Shown here piece by piece: positions 52,315-64,000 of a DNA stretch of 64,000 bases. Below the pieces are notes generated by a model. The model saw only the letters and a program-made list of their open reading frames with translations. It searched no databases and had not been told where the DNA came from. The position numbers and the translations under genes were made by a program. Location of the stretch: NCBI GenBank assembly GCA_025093985.1, contig JACAAK010000001.1, positions 1,116,001-1,180,000 of the forward strand. The letters are read 5' to 3'. This DNA comes from Calvatia gigantea. Taxonomy: Eukaryota > Basidiomycota > Agaricomycetes > Agaricales > Lycoperdaceae. Position 1 is the first letter of the stretch; each line of letters starts with the position of its first letter.

Positions 52315-55300
52315 ACACTAATGGCACCTACTCCTGGTCGTTGTGTCTTGACACCCTAGACTTATGCTATCGCACGCGATAAAGTCTACGGGTGAATTTC
52401 CGCACGCACAGTGGTCTTAAATTTTGTCAAGAAATGCTTTCAGTCTACGTTCGGTTATCGTGGGCGAAACTCGCTTGATTACCTTGGCGGGCTCAAAGGT
52501 CGGACTGCAAATTATCACGTCAAATGCGGTGATAGACCTTGCTCTCTTCGCGGCATATTAGCGAGCGATAAAGGTCGAATACCAGCGGAACTTACTTTGG
52601 TAGATCTTATCCTGAGCCGGTTAGTAAGCAAGAGGCTTGGCTGTGCTAGAGCAACAAAAGAACGGCTTCAGATAGCACTGAAAGTGGGTTTGGACCTCGT
52701 ATAATACGCGAAGCTCTTATATGTCGGATTCCTCGACCAGGAACTCTATTTCGACAAGCAGAGATCTCCAGACCTGAGGCCTGAGGCCGCGGATTCCGGT
52801 CTCAATACGACCAGATCAGAGATTTGATCATGCAAGCCCTATCTGTTACCGTTGCAAACAAAACGAAATCCATCCTGGCTTGATTCTGACTCCTAGTCGC
52901 CGCATTTCTTTCGAAATTTTTCTCGCGCCCTTTCAGCTTCCTCGACCTATCGGTTTCTTTCAGTATCTGGAACTTGTCTGCTCCGACACGCTTGTCCCAC
53001 TGTCCGATTGGATGACCTCTGGAAGCTCTCTCCAGTACCGTATGGCGCTTCTTCATGCTGTGGGTCGGCGGAATTAGAATTCTCTGATTTCCCCCCAGCT
53101 ATCCCCCGATCCCATCATAAAGATCTCGCTCTCGGTATCTTCCGCGCAAGTATTTGTTCGCCAAGATCAATCATCGAGATTTGTCGGGTATCCTCTTGAA
53201 TGACTTCCAAGATTAGACGCTCTTACATTCACCCTTTTGATGAAAGATTGAATTCTGTATCTCAGATTGCATTCTTTGCTCATCCAAGGTCCATCACCCC
53301 TCGTCTTCCGTAGTCGTGCGTTTTCATTTCTGAGGCCCGTTACTGCATATCCCAGTCAGGGACTTCCTTACGTGTTGTGATATGTACGCATGACGAGCCG
53401 AATTTAAGAGAGTGGACAAAGCTCGGCTGCTGTGATAATCAGTGCCTTTCCCATCATCCATTGGAGTACTTATTCCTCATCTCAACTAAGATCCTACCTT
53501 CCCTTTACGGCTCATGGCAGCTATGCTTGAGTAATTTCAGATACAGCGGATTTCCATCGAAAATAGCGGTGACGGCATTGGTATCCAGGATTCCTTCGGA
53601 GAGTCAACCTGATGCCTTCCATCTTCTTCCTCCTGTCCATCCGTCCATTATGTGGTTATGCATAATGACACATCATATTCTGATTACTTGCCCCTCCTAG
53701 GGCGCGCTTGTTGCCTTGCTCTTCCCCAGCGGTTCCGAACATGCCGTCAACAAGACCACTAAACATTCTTTGATAAACTCCAAACCAACCCATCACCATA
53801 CTTGAGAGTTTCAGGCTCGTCGTGTGGACTACTGCAGGGGCTTTGGTGCGTCCACGGATCCGAAATACCCAAACGATGAGCACTTGAGCGTCTACTTTTG
53901 CTCCAATCACGTTTTCTGGAAGTTTTGCTTTAAGAATAGATTTGTCACTTGTTCCAGTGGCCATGTGGCTCGCAAATGCCGTGAAATGAAAAGGAGTTAG
54001 AGTTGCCCAAACTGCAGGGGTGATCAACTGAGTTCTGATGTACTGACAAGTCTTCACCGGCTTGGTATGCTCCCTCCGCTACTTTACGGCTTGGGTTGCA
54101 CATAGGCAATAGAAGATGTGACTACGACGGCGTACGGCACTTTGTACAGCCTTGGATACCTTGGATATGCATGCTTACCGCGTTTATCGACTCCGGGGTG
54201 ACCTCTGGTATTTGTACGAGATTACGACAGTAGCACCTAAGCCTGAAAGCCTGAGGGCTAGTAAGTTGGAGCCTTGAGCTCTGCTCCAAATGGTATTTGT
54301 GGACCGCCAAGTTTGGCGCAATAGCTTGCTTGATAATTCGCAAATAAAAATGTGGATGAACACTCGCAGGCGTGCAATGAAACACATGGGCTGAATGGCC
54401 CCAATGCCTTCAGCAGACCCTAGTGCCATATTCCACCTTCCAAACATAATAAATAGATGGGAAGTAACGGAGACCGGGTTGGCCCTTTGAACCGACACTC
54501 TATTCAACAGATTGTTTACCTTTTACTTAGCGTCGTGATCAGTGGAGACGCGCTTATTTTTATTTTCGTGTCAGAAATTCGTTTCACGACAAGGTACAAG
54601 GCAGTAAAAATACAAGCTTTTCCACCTTTTCTGTCATGAAACCAAATGGAAGGTTTTCCATTGGTCGACTTCGGAGTCCGATTTGGATGTAAAAGGTTGA
54701 TGCCGCCCCCAGGAAGTAGACATCATTCAGCGGCCTCGAAGACACCCAAGATTGGACAAATACTTTACCATCCTGCCCAACAAATAATAAGGAGTGTTGT
54801 TGGGCGGCGGAATCGGAATTTTCGAGGGTCCTTTCTCCGCATTAAGGTCTACTGGGGTGCGAGCCGACATCCCAAGGAGCGGAATAGGTTTCCCCCGAAG
54901 CTGTTAGAATCGGGCCTTCAATTTCCGCCGGAGGATGAACCAGCGCAACAAATGGAGCCAGAAACAACTTGAAGAGGCGTCATGGATTGGGGCTAAACGT
55001 TTAGACACCCGCAGCAGACTACCACTGGCAATTTGACCAACAAAAGTGGCGGTTGCCCCGTTCGTCAATTGCGGTCAGGTGCTGTGATGTGTGACAGTGT
55101 CACACTCAAAGCGACTGAGTATGGTGCGACGGCCTTCAGTTGATTGGGGTCGGCGGCAGTGCCTTGCCTTTGGGCTACCTTCATTCTTTGCCCTGTGTGT
55201 TCCGTTTGGACTCCTGGATAGCGCTCCGGAGACTTTTTAAGCCATAAACCTAAGTCCAAACCTCATCCAATTCATACTCCTCCGCCAACCGTCTCATATC

Positions 55301-55380
55301 ATTCGCCATTCCAGCGGACTCTATTCTTTGGATAGTCCTTCCGGTGCAAGGCGCTTGTTTTGCCTCATCTCTCTCTACAA
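52315..55380. other. 3.1-kb gene-poor stretch
   Basis: No recognisable gene. One minus-strand frame at 53656-54057 (133 codons) has a less random composition than its surroundings, including AKLPENVIGAKVDAQVLIVW, but no matching family or linked exon. The left end must contain the CSL promoter and the right end that of the 55.4-kb gene. Confidence 0.45.
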
Positions 55381-57084
55381 ATGGCAGGACCTTCTTACCG
55401 ACTGGAAACTCCTCGACCACGGCGTCCTCCCGCACCTCTAAACTTCGACAGTCCGACGTTCCGGCCAACGTCTACTGTTAGTAGTCATCGAGACTCCCAG
55501 ACACTCCTTTATGACCTCCCTTCCACCGCTATCTCTCCCCCAACAAGCCCAACCTCTTTATTCACTCTTACCTCGCCCACATTCGGCGGTCGTTCCCAAA
55601 CCAGAAATGGTCGTCCGACTCCTCCCCCGAGTTCTCGCAATCGCTCCCAGACTCCTGTTGGTATTGCTCCGAATGATCTGGAGAAGTTTGCAGAACAATG
55701 CCGAGCATGGTATGTTAATGCACAAGGTCAACCCTACGCTCTCTCACCGTCTTGTTCCAGGTATTACAATCAAGATGAACAAGCTGGCAGTGCTATGACA
55801 CAAACCTTAGCGACACTTCCACCGTCCCATCGGGCCCCTTTTTCTCGAGTTCAATCGTCTATCCGAGAGGCTTATCACCGATCCATTAGCGCGCGTCGTC
55901 ATGCTGAACTTCAGGCCCACTTGTCCTCTATTCAGCCTGGAGCTTCACTCCCAGCCCACCTGAGACACAATCCTCGAAGTAAAGAAGCACAGAAAGGTAA
56001 GCGGAGCTTATTTAAGTTCATTCCTGAATTGTTATATTTTTAAAATTAAAGAACGACACGAACATATGGAAAGATTCATAAACAATTGGTGCACCATGGG
56101 TATGCCTGGCACAAAGCCCTTTTTCGAAGCGTATGACTTTACTCAGAATCGGTCCTGAATTCAAATTGATAACCGCTGCTTTCAGCTTATGGGCCGTTTT
56201 ACGGCTTCAGATTATCCCTGAGAACCTTGGAGGGGCAGGCAGAAACAGAATCGAGTGGGAATTTGATGACGCAGTTCTGAAAGAGGCAGCGTAAGTTGAG
56301 GCAATTATCGTCGACGTCAGGAATTTCTGACAAAATCATATGCAGCGGGAAGAACTTCATGTTGGAAGCAGTCGAGGTCCTGAAAGGGGTCAGTTCTTCT
56401 CATGTGGAGGGTGATTGTCGTCCGCTAAAGATTCCTCATTAGGTCTTGGCTTTTGAAGAGCAGCCTTCCTCGAAATATTTTGGCGCCACTTATGGGCATC
56501 AAAAATTCTCAGGCCTGACACCAACCCATTCCCGTTTGCAGTCCCAGCCCCTGACCTCTGATTCTAAACTACCTCCCTCTGCTCCCCCAAGTTATCACCC
56601 TAAACGAGCTCGCGCCCCGAGCGACCCATTCTTGGATACTCCCACTCCTTCACGATCAGTCGCTACTACATCATCTCATCTTTCATCAACTACAACGGCG
56701 GTGGGGTTGCCGGAAGAGCCATCAACCCCAACTACTGCATTAGGCGATGATGTCACCACACCGCTGCAATTCGAAAACGTTGATGACAATGAGACAGAGG
56801 AAGAATACATGCGAGTGTGGACATCACCCGATCTCACGGTTCCGGAAATTCTCCAGTTACTGAATCTCTTTCCCTCATTCGTCTCCGGTCGCACCTTGCC
56901 CCGCTTCCAGGTGTCAATTACCCCGCGTTCTGCAGATATAGAAGAAGGGGATGATTCTAGCGAGAGACAAAGAGTTCGATTTGGAACTGGTTCGATGTGG
57001 GTTAGTTCAAAGCAACGGAGTGACGGTTGGGAAGGTAGTTGGTGGACAAGATTTATCCTCTGGCTGAAGAGGTTGTTCTGTTGA
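55381..57084 (+). CDS. Unrecognised protein with Ser/Pro-rich regions and hydrophobic, Cys-ending C-terminus
   Basis: I do not recognise a family, but the gene is well formed. Exon 1 (55381-55996) starts MAGPSYRLETPRPRRPP and is Pro/Ser/Thr-rich up to NDLEKFAEQCRAWYVN. Exon 2 from 56052 gives MERFINNWCTMGMPGTKPFF. Further exons give LWAVLRLQIIPENLGGAGRN, WEFDDAVLKEAA and KNFMLEAVEVLKG, an ordered helical core. The last exon is Ser/Thr-rich and acidic, followed by SPDLTVPEILQLLNLFPSFV and the end WWTRFILWLKRLFC. Four introns keep phase, giving about 495 residues. The aromatic, basic, Cys-terminated tail could bind membrane or be lipidated, but it lacks a CaaX motif. No catalytic motif is visible. 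Confidence 0.8.
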
Positions 57085-60000
57085 ATGTCATTTTTCAGAA
57101 AGCAACTTTGAACCGTGTCTATTCTTTCTTCTGACATCTCCTTACTTCCCACACATCGTATGACACTCCTTTTTGACAGATAGGACACTATATCACATTC
57201 CTTCACCACCTCCTTTTGTTTTAGTTACCACTTATCTACCGTCATTCCGGCGCTGGCACCATGTATCATCCACATTGACATCAAGGATTAGGGCATGCAT
57301 CCAACCGACCCAACGGTAGAATGCTCCTCATCAATTGACCACGAAGATAGCTCCCTTTTTTCCTGGAAAGGATCCGGATTCCTGTTCGTGGTTTTCGAAA
57401 TTCATTGGACCTCTGGGCTTCAACAATGGAATTGAAAGTCGACAGCAATTGGCGAAGAACTGACGCACTTCTCATTGCTAGAATTTCCATAGATTGACAA
57501 TAACCTTACCGACACGATCCGAATCGCATTGCAATCCCAGATTTTTTGGATCTTAGGCTTTGGTACAAAAATAGAACCAGCAATCTGACAATGTCCTATT
57601 TTAACCTCTTCACGGAGAGCCGTCCAAGTCCGTTCGTGACCACAATGGACCTTCTTGCGTCGTCCCATCCTCCTCCATCTCATCACTCCTGAAGACAAGT
57701 ATACTCGCCCCACGGGAAACGCAATTCGAAGACAATTCAATTGCTACTATTTCTGCTGTATCCCCAGTACATACGCCAAGAGCATCTTGACAGACATTGA
57801 GTCGCTGGCTCTGTTTTCGACGCTTCTTTTTTCCCGTATTTCCGGATGCAATTAACTGCAAATATACGACGGCCCCTCTCGACGCCCTCCCTCTAGGATA
57901 GTCTTAGTTATCGACGACCCATGACCTGAAACGCGGACCGCGCAGGATAAGTGGAATGTTCACTGGATTTTTCTCACCCCAACGCACGATACACGAGACT
58001 ATTGGTGCTTCACCCCCGGAGCCATCTGCGACATTCTGAATGGCTTTGTAGACAGCTTTGTAGATGTTACCTAGCCTCACCATGGTGGGGAGATAACTGA
58101 TATGGGTACGATGCTACTTGAGTCGTGGCCAGTGAAAAATGATTGACTGATTCAGCGAAGCCCTCGAGTGTATAAGCTTTGAAATCATGGGAATATGTGG
58201 CTGAATGGTAGAAGCGGAAACACGAGATACTGGAGAGTAACTTCACACCAGCTACTCGCGTAACGACAAACCTTCGACAGTTATTGAGGCTTGAGATTGT
58301 AATCTTCATCCAGTTTTGCCTCGGGAGCAATAAACGCCTTACGGTGTGACCGCACCTTGGATTTTCAGCTGTCGCCTTCTTTTCGCGCTGAGCCTGGTTC
58401 TGCGTAAGACTATAGATAAGTAGACGTTAACTTCCACGTGGAGAGGCGAGTGGGTTTCTCAGGTTTTGTTATTCTTGGGAAATGGAGAGACTGATGCGTG
58501 CGCTCTCTTTGGAACAGGCCGCAGATTTGGAAAACTGTCAATCGGCTGGAACACTTGGAAGGATATGTCAGCCACGAGCCACGAGTCAACTGTTCTTGCC
58601 GGGTGATTAAGGCTTACGAGTAAGGTCAAGGCAGTGCGTTCTAAAAACCATTCTGATACTTGCCTGGATTCCTCATCAGCTGAGAGGCACATTCATCAGC
58701 TGCTTCTCCTCCGCGTCTATGTGCCGTTGGTTATCTGATCTCAGAATATCTTAGCCAATGTACCCATAAAACGGGCAAAAAAAGGAAGAATTACGACATG
58801 TTAGCGAGGTGACTGAAATCTGCTGGACCGTCAGGTAAGGATCACGCCGCAGTTTGTCGTTCTTTCTGTGGCGAAGAGAAGCTAACCAGCGACCTAAAAA
58901 TGAATGGCCGTCTGAAAAGACAAGCCGAAGGGTTCCCAGGTTCTAAAAGCTTAAAATATCCCTGACGCTTACGGTGCACTGTCGTGCTGGGGTGTGGGCG
59001 TGCTAGCGCATCAGTCAACACCAATCACCTCTCGTACCCTAAGGAGGTATTGGGCGCCCTAGCCTTGGGGGCCAACCGGGGACGTGACCGATCCCTGCAT
59101 TTTGATGCTCCCGCCGCATCTCTAGTGTCGTGCCTTATACAATGATTCTGAACCAGACAGGAATGCTTCGGTGCTAAAGTCGAACAGTCAAAGAACACCT
59201 ACCATTTGACACGGTTTCTGATTTAGAATGTGATCAGAAAACTGACAATCAGTTACCATCGACGTTTTGGCAATAGACAGTGAGGAATTTCTCCCAGTAA
59301 GGTACAACTTAAGAAGGGCTTCTTCAACTCGTGTTGTCATGCTATTACACTTGCGGTATCCATCGGCAGAAGGTTCACAGCTGTTATCCCGACAATTTGT
59401 TAACAAACAGACTAACAAATATTAACGCAAAGTTCGGGAAGCTCAACAAAGATACTCTGCGACGATTGCCAGCAGGACGTTCGCTCTCACGACATTGGGC
59501 TAGACTCACACCTCATGTCCAGCCCCTTTCGTCATATCGGCCGAGTTGAGTCTCATTAGCGTCGGAATCCCACCAATTATCATAACGCCAAACACCTCGA
59601 GGATGCCAAGAACCTCGGATCAGTGGTACGTCGAAACGATTGAGCATCTGTCTCAACCCGACAAGGCCGATGCGTCCAGTACCGCCACAATGTAGTCCCC
59701 CTGATAAAGGGGACTCTGCTTGGAGTGCCATGGCTGGGATATGTCATATGGTGGAGCTGCTCATACTGAGGATGCTGCCGGCCGGTGTGAACGGGTGTAT
59801 ACGTACCGATCTCACTGCATCATCTTCCTCCTGTGATATTTATGGCGGAGAGACGGGAGTTTGGCGCATGAGCATTTACAAGACAATTCTGGGTCTCCCC
59901 GAAGATTGCTGCGGCATAATATGCCAGACTTCTCTCCGGTGACCGTCCTGGTGCTACTTGAAACTAGCTGCCTGGAACAAGACGTCCGCGGATTTGACTT

Positions 60001-63000
60001 ATAACTGATTATCAATGGGGGTATCTGCTAGTGTTGCCCTCCTTTCATGACCGGGCCATCGGCATTTGTAGATCCGTCCTAAGTGCTGCTAACGATAGCC
60101 CCTGTCTGTGGTCAGAATCTCGTCTATTAATGCCTTGGAGATGGTCTGGAAGAAGTTGTAAATGGAATTTCGCCAGTGGGTCAGCGCGAGGAGAGGGAGA
60201 TAACGCGTCGGGTATAAACCTGAGTCTCAATCTGTTTGCGCCGTCGCGTTACCGTCACTTGAGCAATAGAGCAATAAAGAACTTGCCCCGGCGGCCACAC
60301 TTTTAGTGGGTGAATTCGGGACCATTTTGTCTCATAAGGGATAAACGAAGGCTTGTTTTAGGAATTATTGGATGTAGTATACACCTTATATTGAGAAGAT
60401 CCAGACTCTCGAAAGTCAATGCAGTTGCAACAGCGAATCATTGGTCCCTGCGTTCTCAGCACACAATGCACCCTGCTTCGGGATGGCAGGCTGATCTTCT
60501 CTCTTCACTGGTTCTCTCCCTTTCGTTTATGTCACCACCCCAAAACCCTTTTTGACTGGTGTGTGATGGATGGTACAGGGTTTATGGAACTGCCAGGGAT
60601 CTGTTGAAGAATTGTTCTCGTTGTTAATTAATGGCCACCTACCCTCATTTTTTGGTGTTCTTATTAGCAATGTGTACATCGGCAGAGCCGGTGCACATGG
60701 TAAGCCTCTTGGGTAGGTGTTCCGAGTATCTACTGTCTTCTTGCGCTAGTAGCCGGGACGTTCTAATTAATTCCTATAATACCGAGAAGTAGTAGTTGGG
60801 TGCAGTAGCGTGGCCGTAAAGTCCAGGACGAGGAAGCCTGTTACTCCTTCAATTACCCTGGTGGCGGGGGGTCAAGCTGTAGACGATCCCGAGTTCCCAA
60901 TTACTGGTTCAGGCTCAGACCAGATTAAGGCCACCCTGCCGATACCAGCCATTGGCACATTTTCTGCTCCCCACACTTCTGCAAACGTGATGGAGTAACA
61001 TTGAGACAACGTAAAGCCAGTTTATGCACATATACGTACACACATGTGTCCCCTATTGTTCCATTGAAGCTTGTGCCATGGATCGCGCACATGAGGGAGA
61101 CGAAGTGAATTATGCTGTTGCTAATGAAGTACACCACGTCCAGGGTCTAATATCAGTGCCTTCAAACCACTTTTACCTACTGCCGAGGCGTCTGGAGAGA
61201 GCCGAAGATGTTGAACGACCTGGCCTAGCCACAATAGGAGGAGAACTTCCGTCGGAACAACATCGTACCGGTCCGCTAAGGAAGAGAGGTACCAGGGCGT
61301 TGGAGTCCGCCCTAATATCTCCAGCACCCGAGCAAGAATAAGCGCCCTATACCAAAGTTCGCTAGGAGGAAGGCTAGAGCAATGGCGGTGAATACCAGAC
61401 CTAAAATGATATAAGTTTTGATAAAGGTTCATAGAGGAGGGATTCTGGACGATCCTTGTAGCGAACTTCGAACGTACAGTTTCTAACCTGCGGAGACGTC
61501 AAGCCGTCTGCCTACCATTCTGTTGAGGAAGCTACCCGCGAACGGTGGCGGAGTAAGGAAGGTTCCAAAAGGAAAACATACGCGATCTTGACGAGCGGAG
61601 CAGGCCGGGGATCACGATGACTGCAAAGAAGCGCAGGGGTAACGAAATGGCCCATATAGGATCAGATAACGATAGCAAATGTCTTAACGTAAGTATTGGG
61701 GATACTTCAGAGTCGTCTTATTGGGCCAGAAGGCCATTTACAAGTCCCAAACATCAGGCTTCAGGCCTCAGGAAGATCGCAATTCGGATACGGCCCGTGT
61801 CAATGTTGTAACGTCGTTATGAATTGGCTAGAGATTCCGTTGGTGGTAAAAATCGAATATTGCGGCATGCGCCAAGGAGGTCATAATAAAGCGTCATAAG
61901 TGTTGGGATCGTCACTGCAAGGCTGAGAGAGAGTTTAGAGCCGGCCGCCGTGTGAGGTTCAGAAATTTAATCCGTTCTTGGGTCATAGGACCTCATCGCA
62001 GACGCTCAGTGCAATCCACGGCCGCCGTAGGCTCGTTGCATTACGACTTGGGGTAGTTACGCGAGGTCAGAGATGTCGTGTTGATCGGCTCAATTCAAGC
62101 ATGAGGCTTCTGAAATTTAAATTCTGCAGGAGAAGATGCCATCACTTCCCTTCTAAGGAGGAGTAGGATGGCTGCGCGAGAACGGAAAAGTCTGTTTGTC
62201 CGTATATCACTGTGTACCTTTCCATTGGCAGCACACACGTACTGATCGCGCATTGGGCGCAGGGAGGTGAATCGTGATTGGGGGTACCTGCTACCCAGGG
62301 ATCAACTGAGACGAACACTTGTCCTGTTCTACGAAGTTCCCAAATCTAACAGTAACAATCTGACATTGTTGTTAGAACTCATGCAGACTCCACCGACTGA
62401 CATTGGATCTTTGGAGAAGATTGTGCGGTGACAGGTATACGTACACCTGTCGTACTTTGAGGTTTCCTATTTTTCCGATGCCAGAGCGCCGTCCTCTGGC
62501 GGCGGTAGCTAAGATGATGGAAAATGGAACTGACTCTCGTTAAATATATGTGATGCGCCAGCTGAAAGAGCTTGGCAGCCCTACGGCTGGTTTAATTAAC
62601 CAAAACTTACTGAAACAGAGGGTGGTCGAAACCTCATCGACCTCGCCAACACGGCAAGCTTCGTACTCCCTCGAAATATTCGTCATAAACACAGGTGATG
62701 TGCACTAGTTGATATCGTTGCCAGGTGCATTCTATTCACCAGATTTATCGCCGGTTAAGCTACCGAGAGGTCGGATTACAGTCTCAATCGAAGGATTTTT
62801 GATCGAGCCATGGTGTCGTTTGTGCCTTTGCTCCCATAAATGTTTAGCGCTGGCTAGCGAATGCTTCCCATGGTTACTTTCAAAGTTGTTAAACATATTC
62901 GGATCCCAAGGCCGTTTCAAATTACACCAATGGTAATTGGCCCCCTTTAATAATCTGTTGTTGGAGAGCATGACGTGCGGACGTCGTTGATCGGAGAACT

Positions 63001-63819
63001 CTTCAACATGGCCGAGGCTTGTGTCAAATGCGTATATTTTGATTGCCATCGTGTAGCGCAGCGTTTCGGTCATATGAGTCGCGAGGAATATATTGATCGA
63101 GTTGGGGCGTGTTTGAGGCTGTCGTCCTCGGGTATACTAGGCAACGAACTTCTCGCGAGCGGGTGGGTGGGATTAATGGAGCGATCATAGCCATCAAGGA
63201 AGTAATAGTCGGCAAGGATTCGTATGAAAAATGACACACCGGGATTTCATGGGTTCAAGAAAGTGCATGAGATTTCTTGAAGCAAACGAACAAGTATATG
63301 TACTGTTGTTCCCTTGTCGTTCCCTTGAGGGCAAAAGGCAGCATGATGCATGAAGTTTCATGGGCGCGAAAGGGGCAGGAATCTGAGACACAAAGGAAGC
63401 GGGGAGTTTTTACCGTGATACCCAGAAACAAAAGGAAACGGAAAACATGCGGCAACAGAAAGGGAGAAAAGAAAATGCGACTCTTGCTTTGGGCAGCGGC
63501 AGCATATGCGCGAGTCGGTTATCGTAAGCGCGAGGATGACGACAAGGGAGCATGGATACGCGAAGAAGATTCCCGCCTCATGCTACTTCGGAAGCAATGG
63601 ACCAAGATAACCGAGATATAGGACTCAGCAGGAGGATTCTTTTATTTTCTGACACCTAAGTTTAGGGGCAGAACTGCAGAATTTTATTCCTCATTTGCGT
63701 TTACTCGAGAAATGAGACAATACGTCCCCTTTATCTACTCGCAGCGGGCGTCCCGCGCTTCGGGGACTTAAGCCTGAGAGACATATATCAGCCCGAAGTG
63801 GATATCACGAAAAGTAGAG
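57085..63819. other. 6.7-kb gene-poor stretch with coding-like scraps
   Basis: No intact gene is recognised. Several minus-strand pieces look more like protein than noise: 57904-58070 (IYKAVYKAIQNVADGSGG, ending in a stop), 58459-58692 (SRQVSEWFLERTALTLLV), 59513-59731 (VWRYDNWWDSDANETQLG) and 62732-63073 (HVMLSNNRLLKGANYHWC). I cannot join them into one gene. Decayed genes or a few small real exons are both possible. No reverse-transcriptase, integrase or transposase motif and no long terminal repeats were seen. Confidence 0.4.
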
Positions 63820-64000
63820 TCATACTCTTGAACAGTCTTCTTCCAGTTCTCTGATCCTCTCGGCCTTAATGGCATTTGACTTCTCCATCGCAGCGAGTTT
63901 ACGCTCAAGCTTCCGTACATAACCGGGGACATCGGACAACCAGTCGATTATATCTTGAATGTTGTCTCCAGATAGTTCCGACGCGGGACCGGCAGGAATT
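63820..64000 (-). CDS. C-terminal end of a coiled-coil protein, cut by window edge
   Basis: The minus strand is open from the window edge to a TGA at 63820-63822 and encodes about 60 residues. The visible part reads GDNIQDIIDWLSDVPGYVRK, then a heptad-like charged helix (ERKLAAMEKSNAIKAERIRE) and LEEDCSRV. An intron after SR (GTATGA to CTCAG, to about 63768) would give a nearly identical end (one Ala, then stop). The sequence is clearly coding in character, but the family cannot be told from this fragment. Confidence 0.6.
   Translation of the reverse strand, partial: IPAGPASELSGDNIQDIIDWLSDVPGYVRKLERKLAAMEKSNAIKAERIRELEEDCSRV

Noticed and set aside
61121..61432. 103-codon minus-strand frame
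   Set aside because: Overlaps a similar-length frame on the other strand, with no recognised motif or splice context; likely chance.

Overview
The window looks like nuclear DNA of a filamentous basidiomycete, most likely a mushroom-forming Agaricomycete. Genes are split by many short introns, mostly 45-70 bases with GT-AG ends. Several families are typical of that group: a CSL transcription factor, a DUF6533-type seven-helix protein, a basidiomycete-style Bud4/anillin PH protein, and an endoglucanase V (GH45/barwin)-like secreted protein. I read the gene models by joining exons by eye from conserved protein segments and splice sites. No transposon, CRISPR array, rRNA or tRNA was recognised.

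Left part (1-24 kb). A PEX5 gene truncated by the window edge is divergent from a BUD4-like PH-domain gene. Next come a seven-helix membrane protein and two tandem aldo-keto reductases (AKR), and a third AKR lies at 22.4-23.6 kb. Between them are a possible small proline-rich gene, the HOG-pathway MAPKK PBS2, a divergent ubiquitin-like/BAG co-chaperone and a RING/TRAF-type zinc-finger protein. A gene-free stretch covers 23.6-26.9 kb.

Middle part (27-52 kb). This is a compact block of housekeeping genes, mostly alternating in strand: cytosolic isoleucyl-tRNA synthetase, the tri-snRNP protein SNU23, the EXS-domain protein ERD1, NAD-dependent formate dehydrogenase and the acetyltransferase GCN5. 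They are followed by the GH45-like secreted protein, an ER cyclophilin with a membrane tail, the DEAD-box helicase DBP7, the MYST acetyltransferase ESA1, a one-helix membrane protein and a CSL (Su(H)/CBF1) transcription factor. Divergent neighbours are very close: start codons are 35, 93, 153 and 356 bases apart.

Right part (52-64 kb). This is gene-poor. It holds one unrecognised but well-formed gene (55.4-57.1 kb), coding-like scraps, and at the edge the C-terminal end of a coiled-coil protein.

The most notable signals are several one-base frame breaks inside otherwise well-preserved essential genes (BUD4-like, GCN5, DBP7, CSL), all in the same direction and mostly at short homopolymers; microexons of 11-17 bases; two GC-AG introns; the three-member AKR family; and a perfect hairpin near the possible start of the small proline-rich gene. 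No clearly new biological system is evident.
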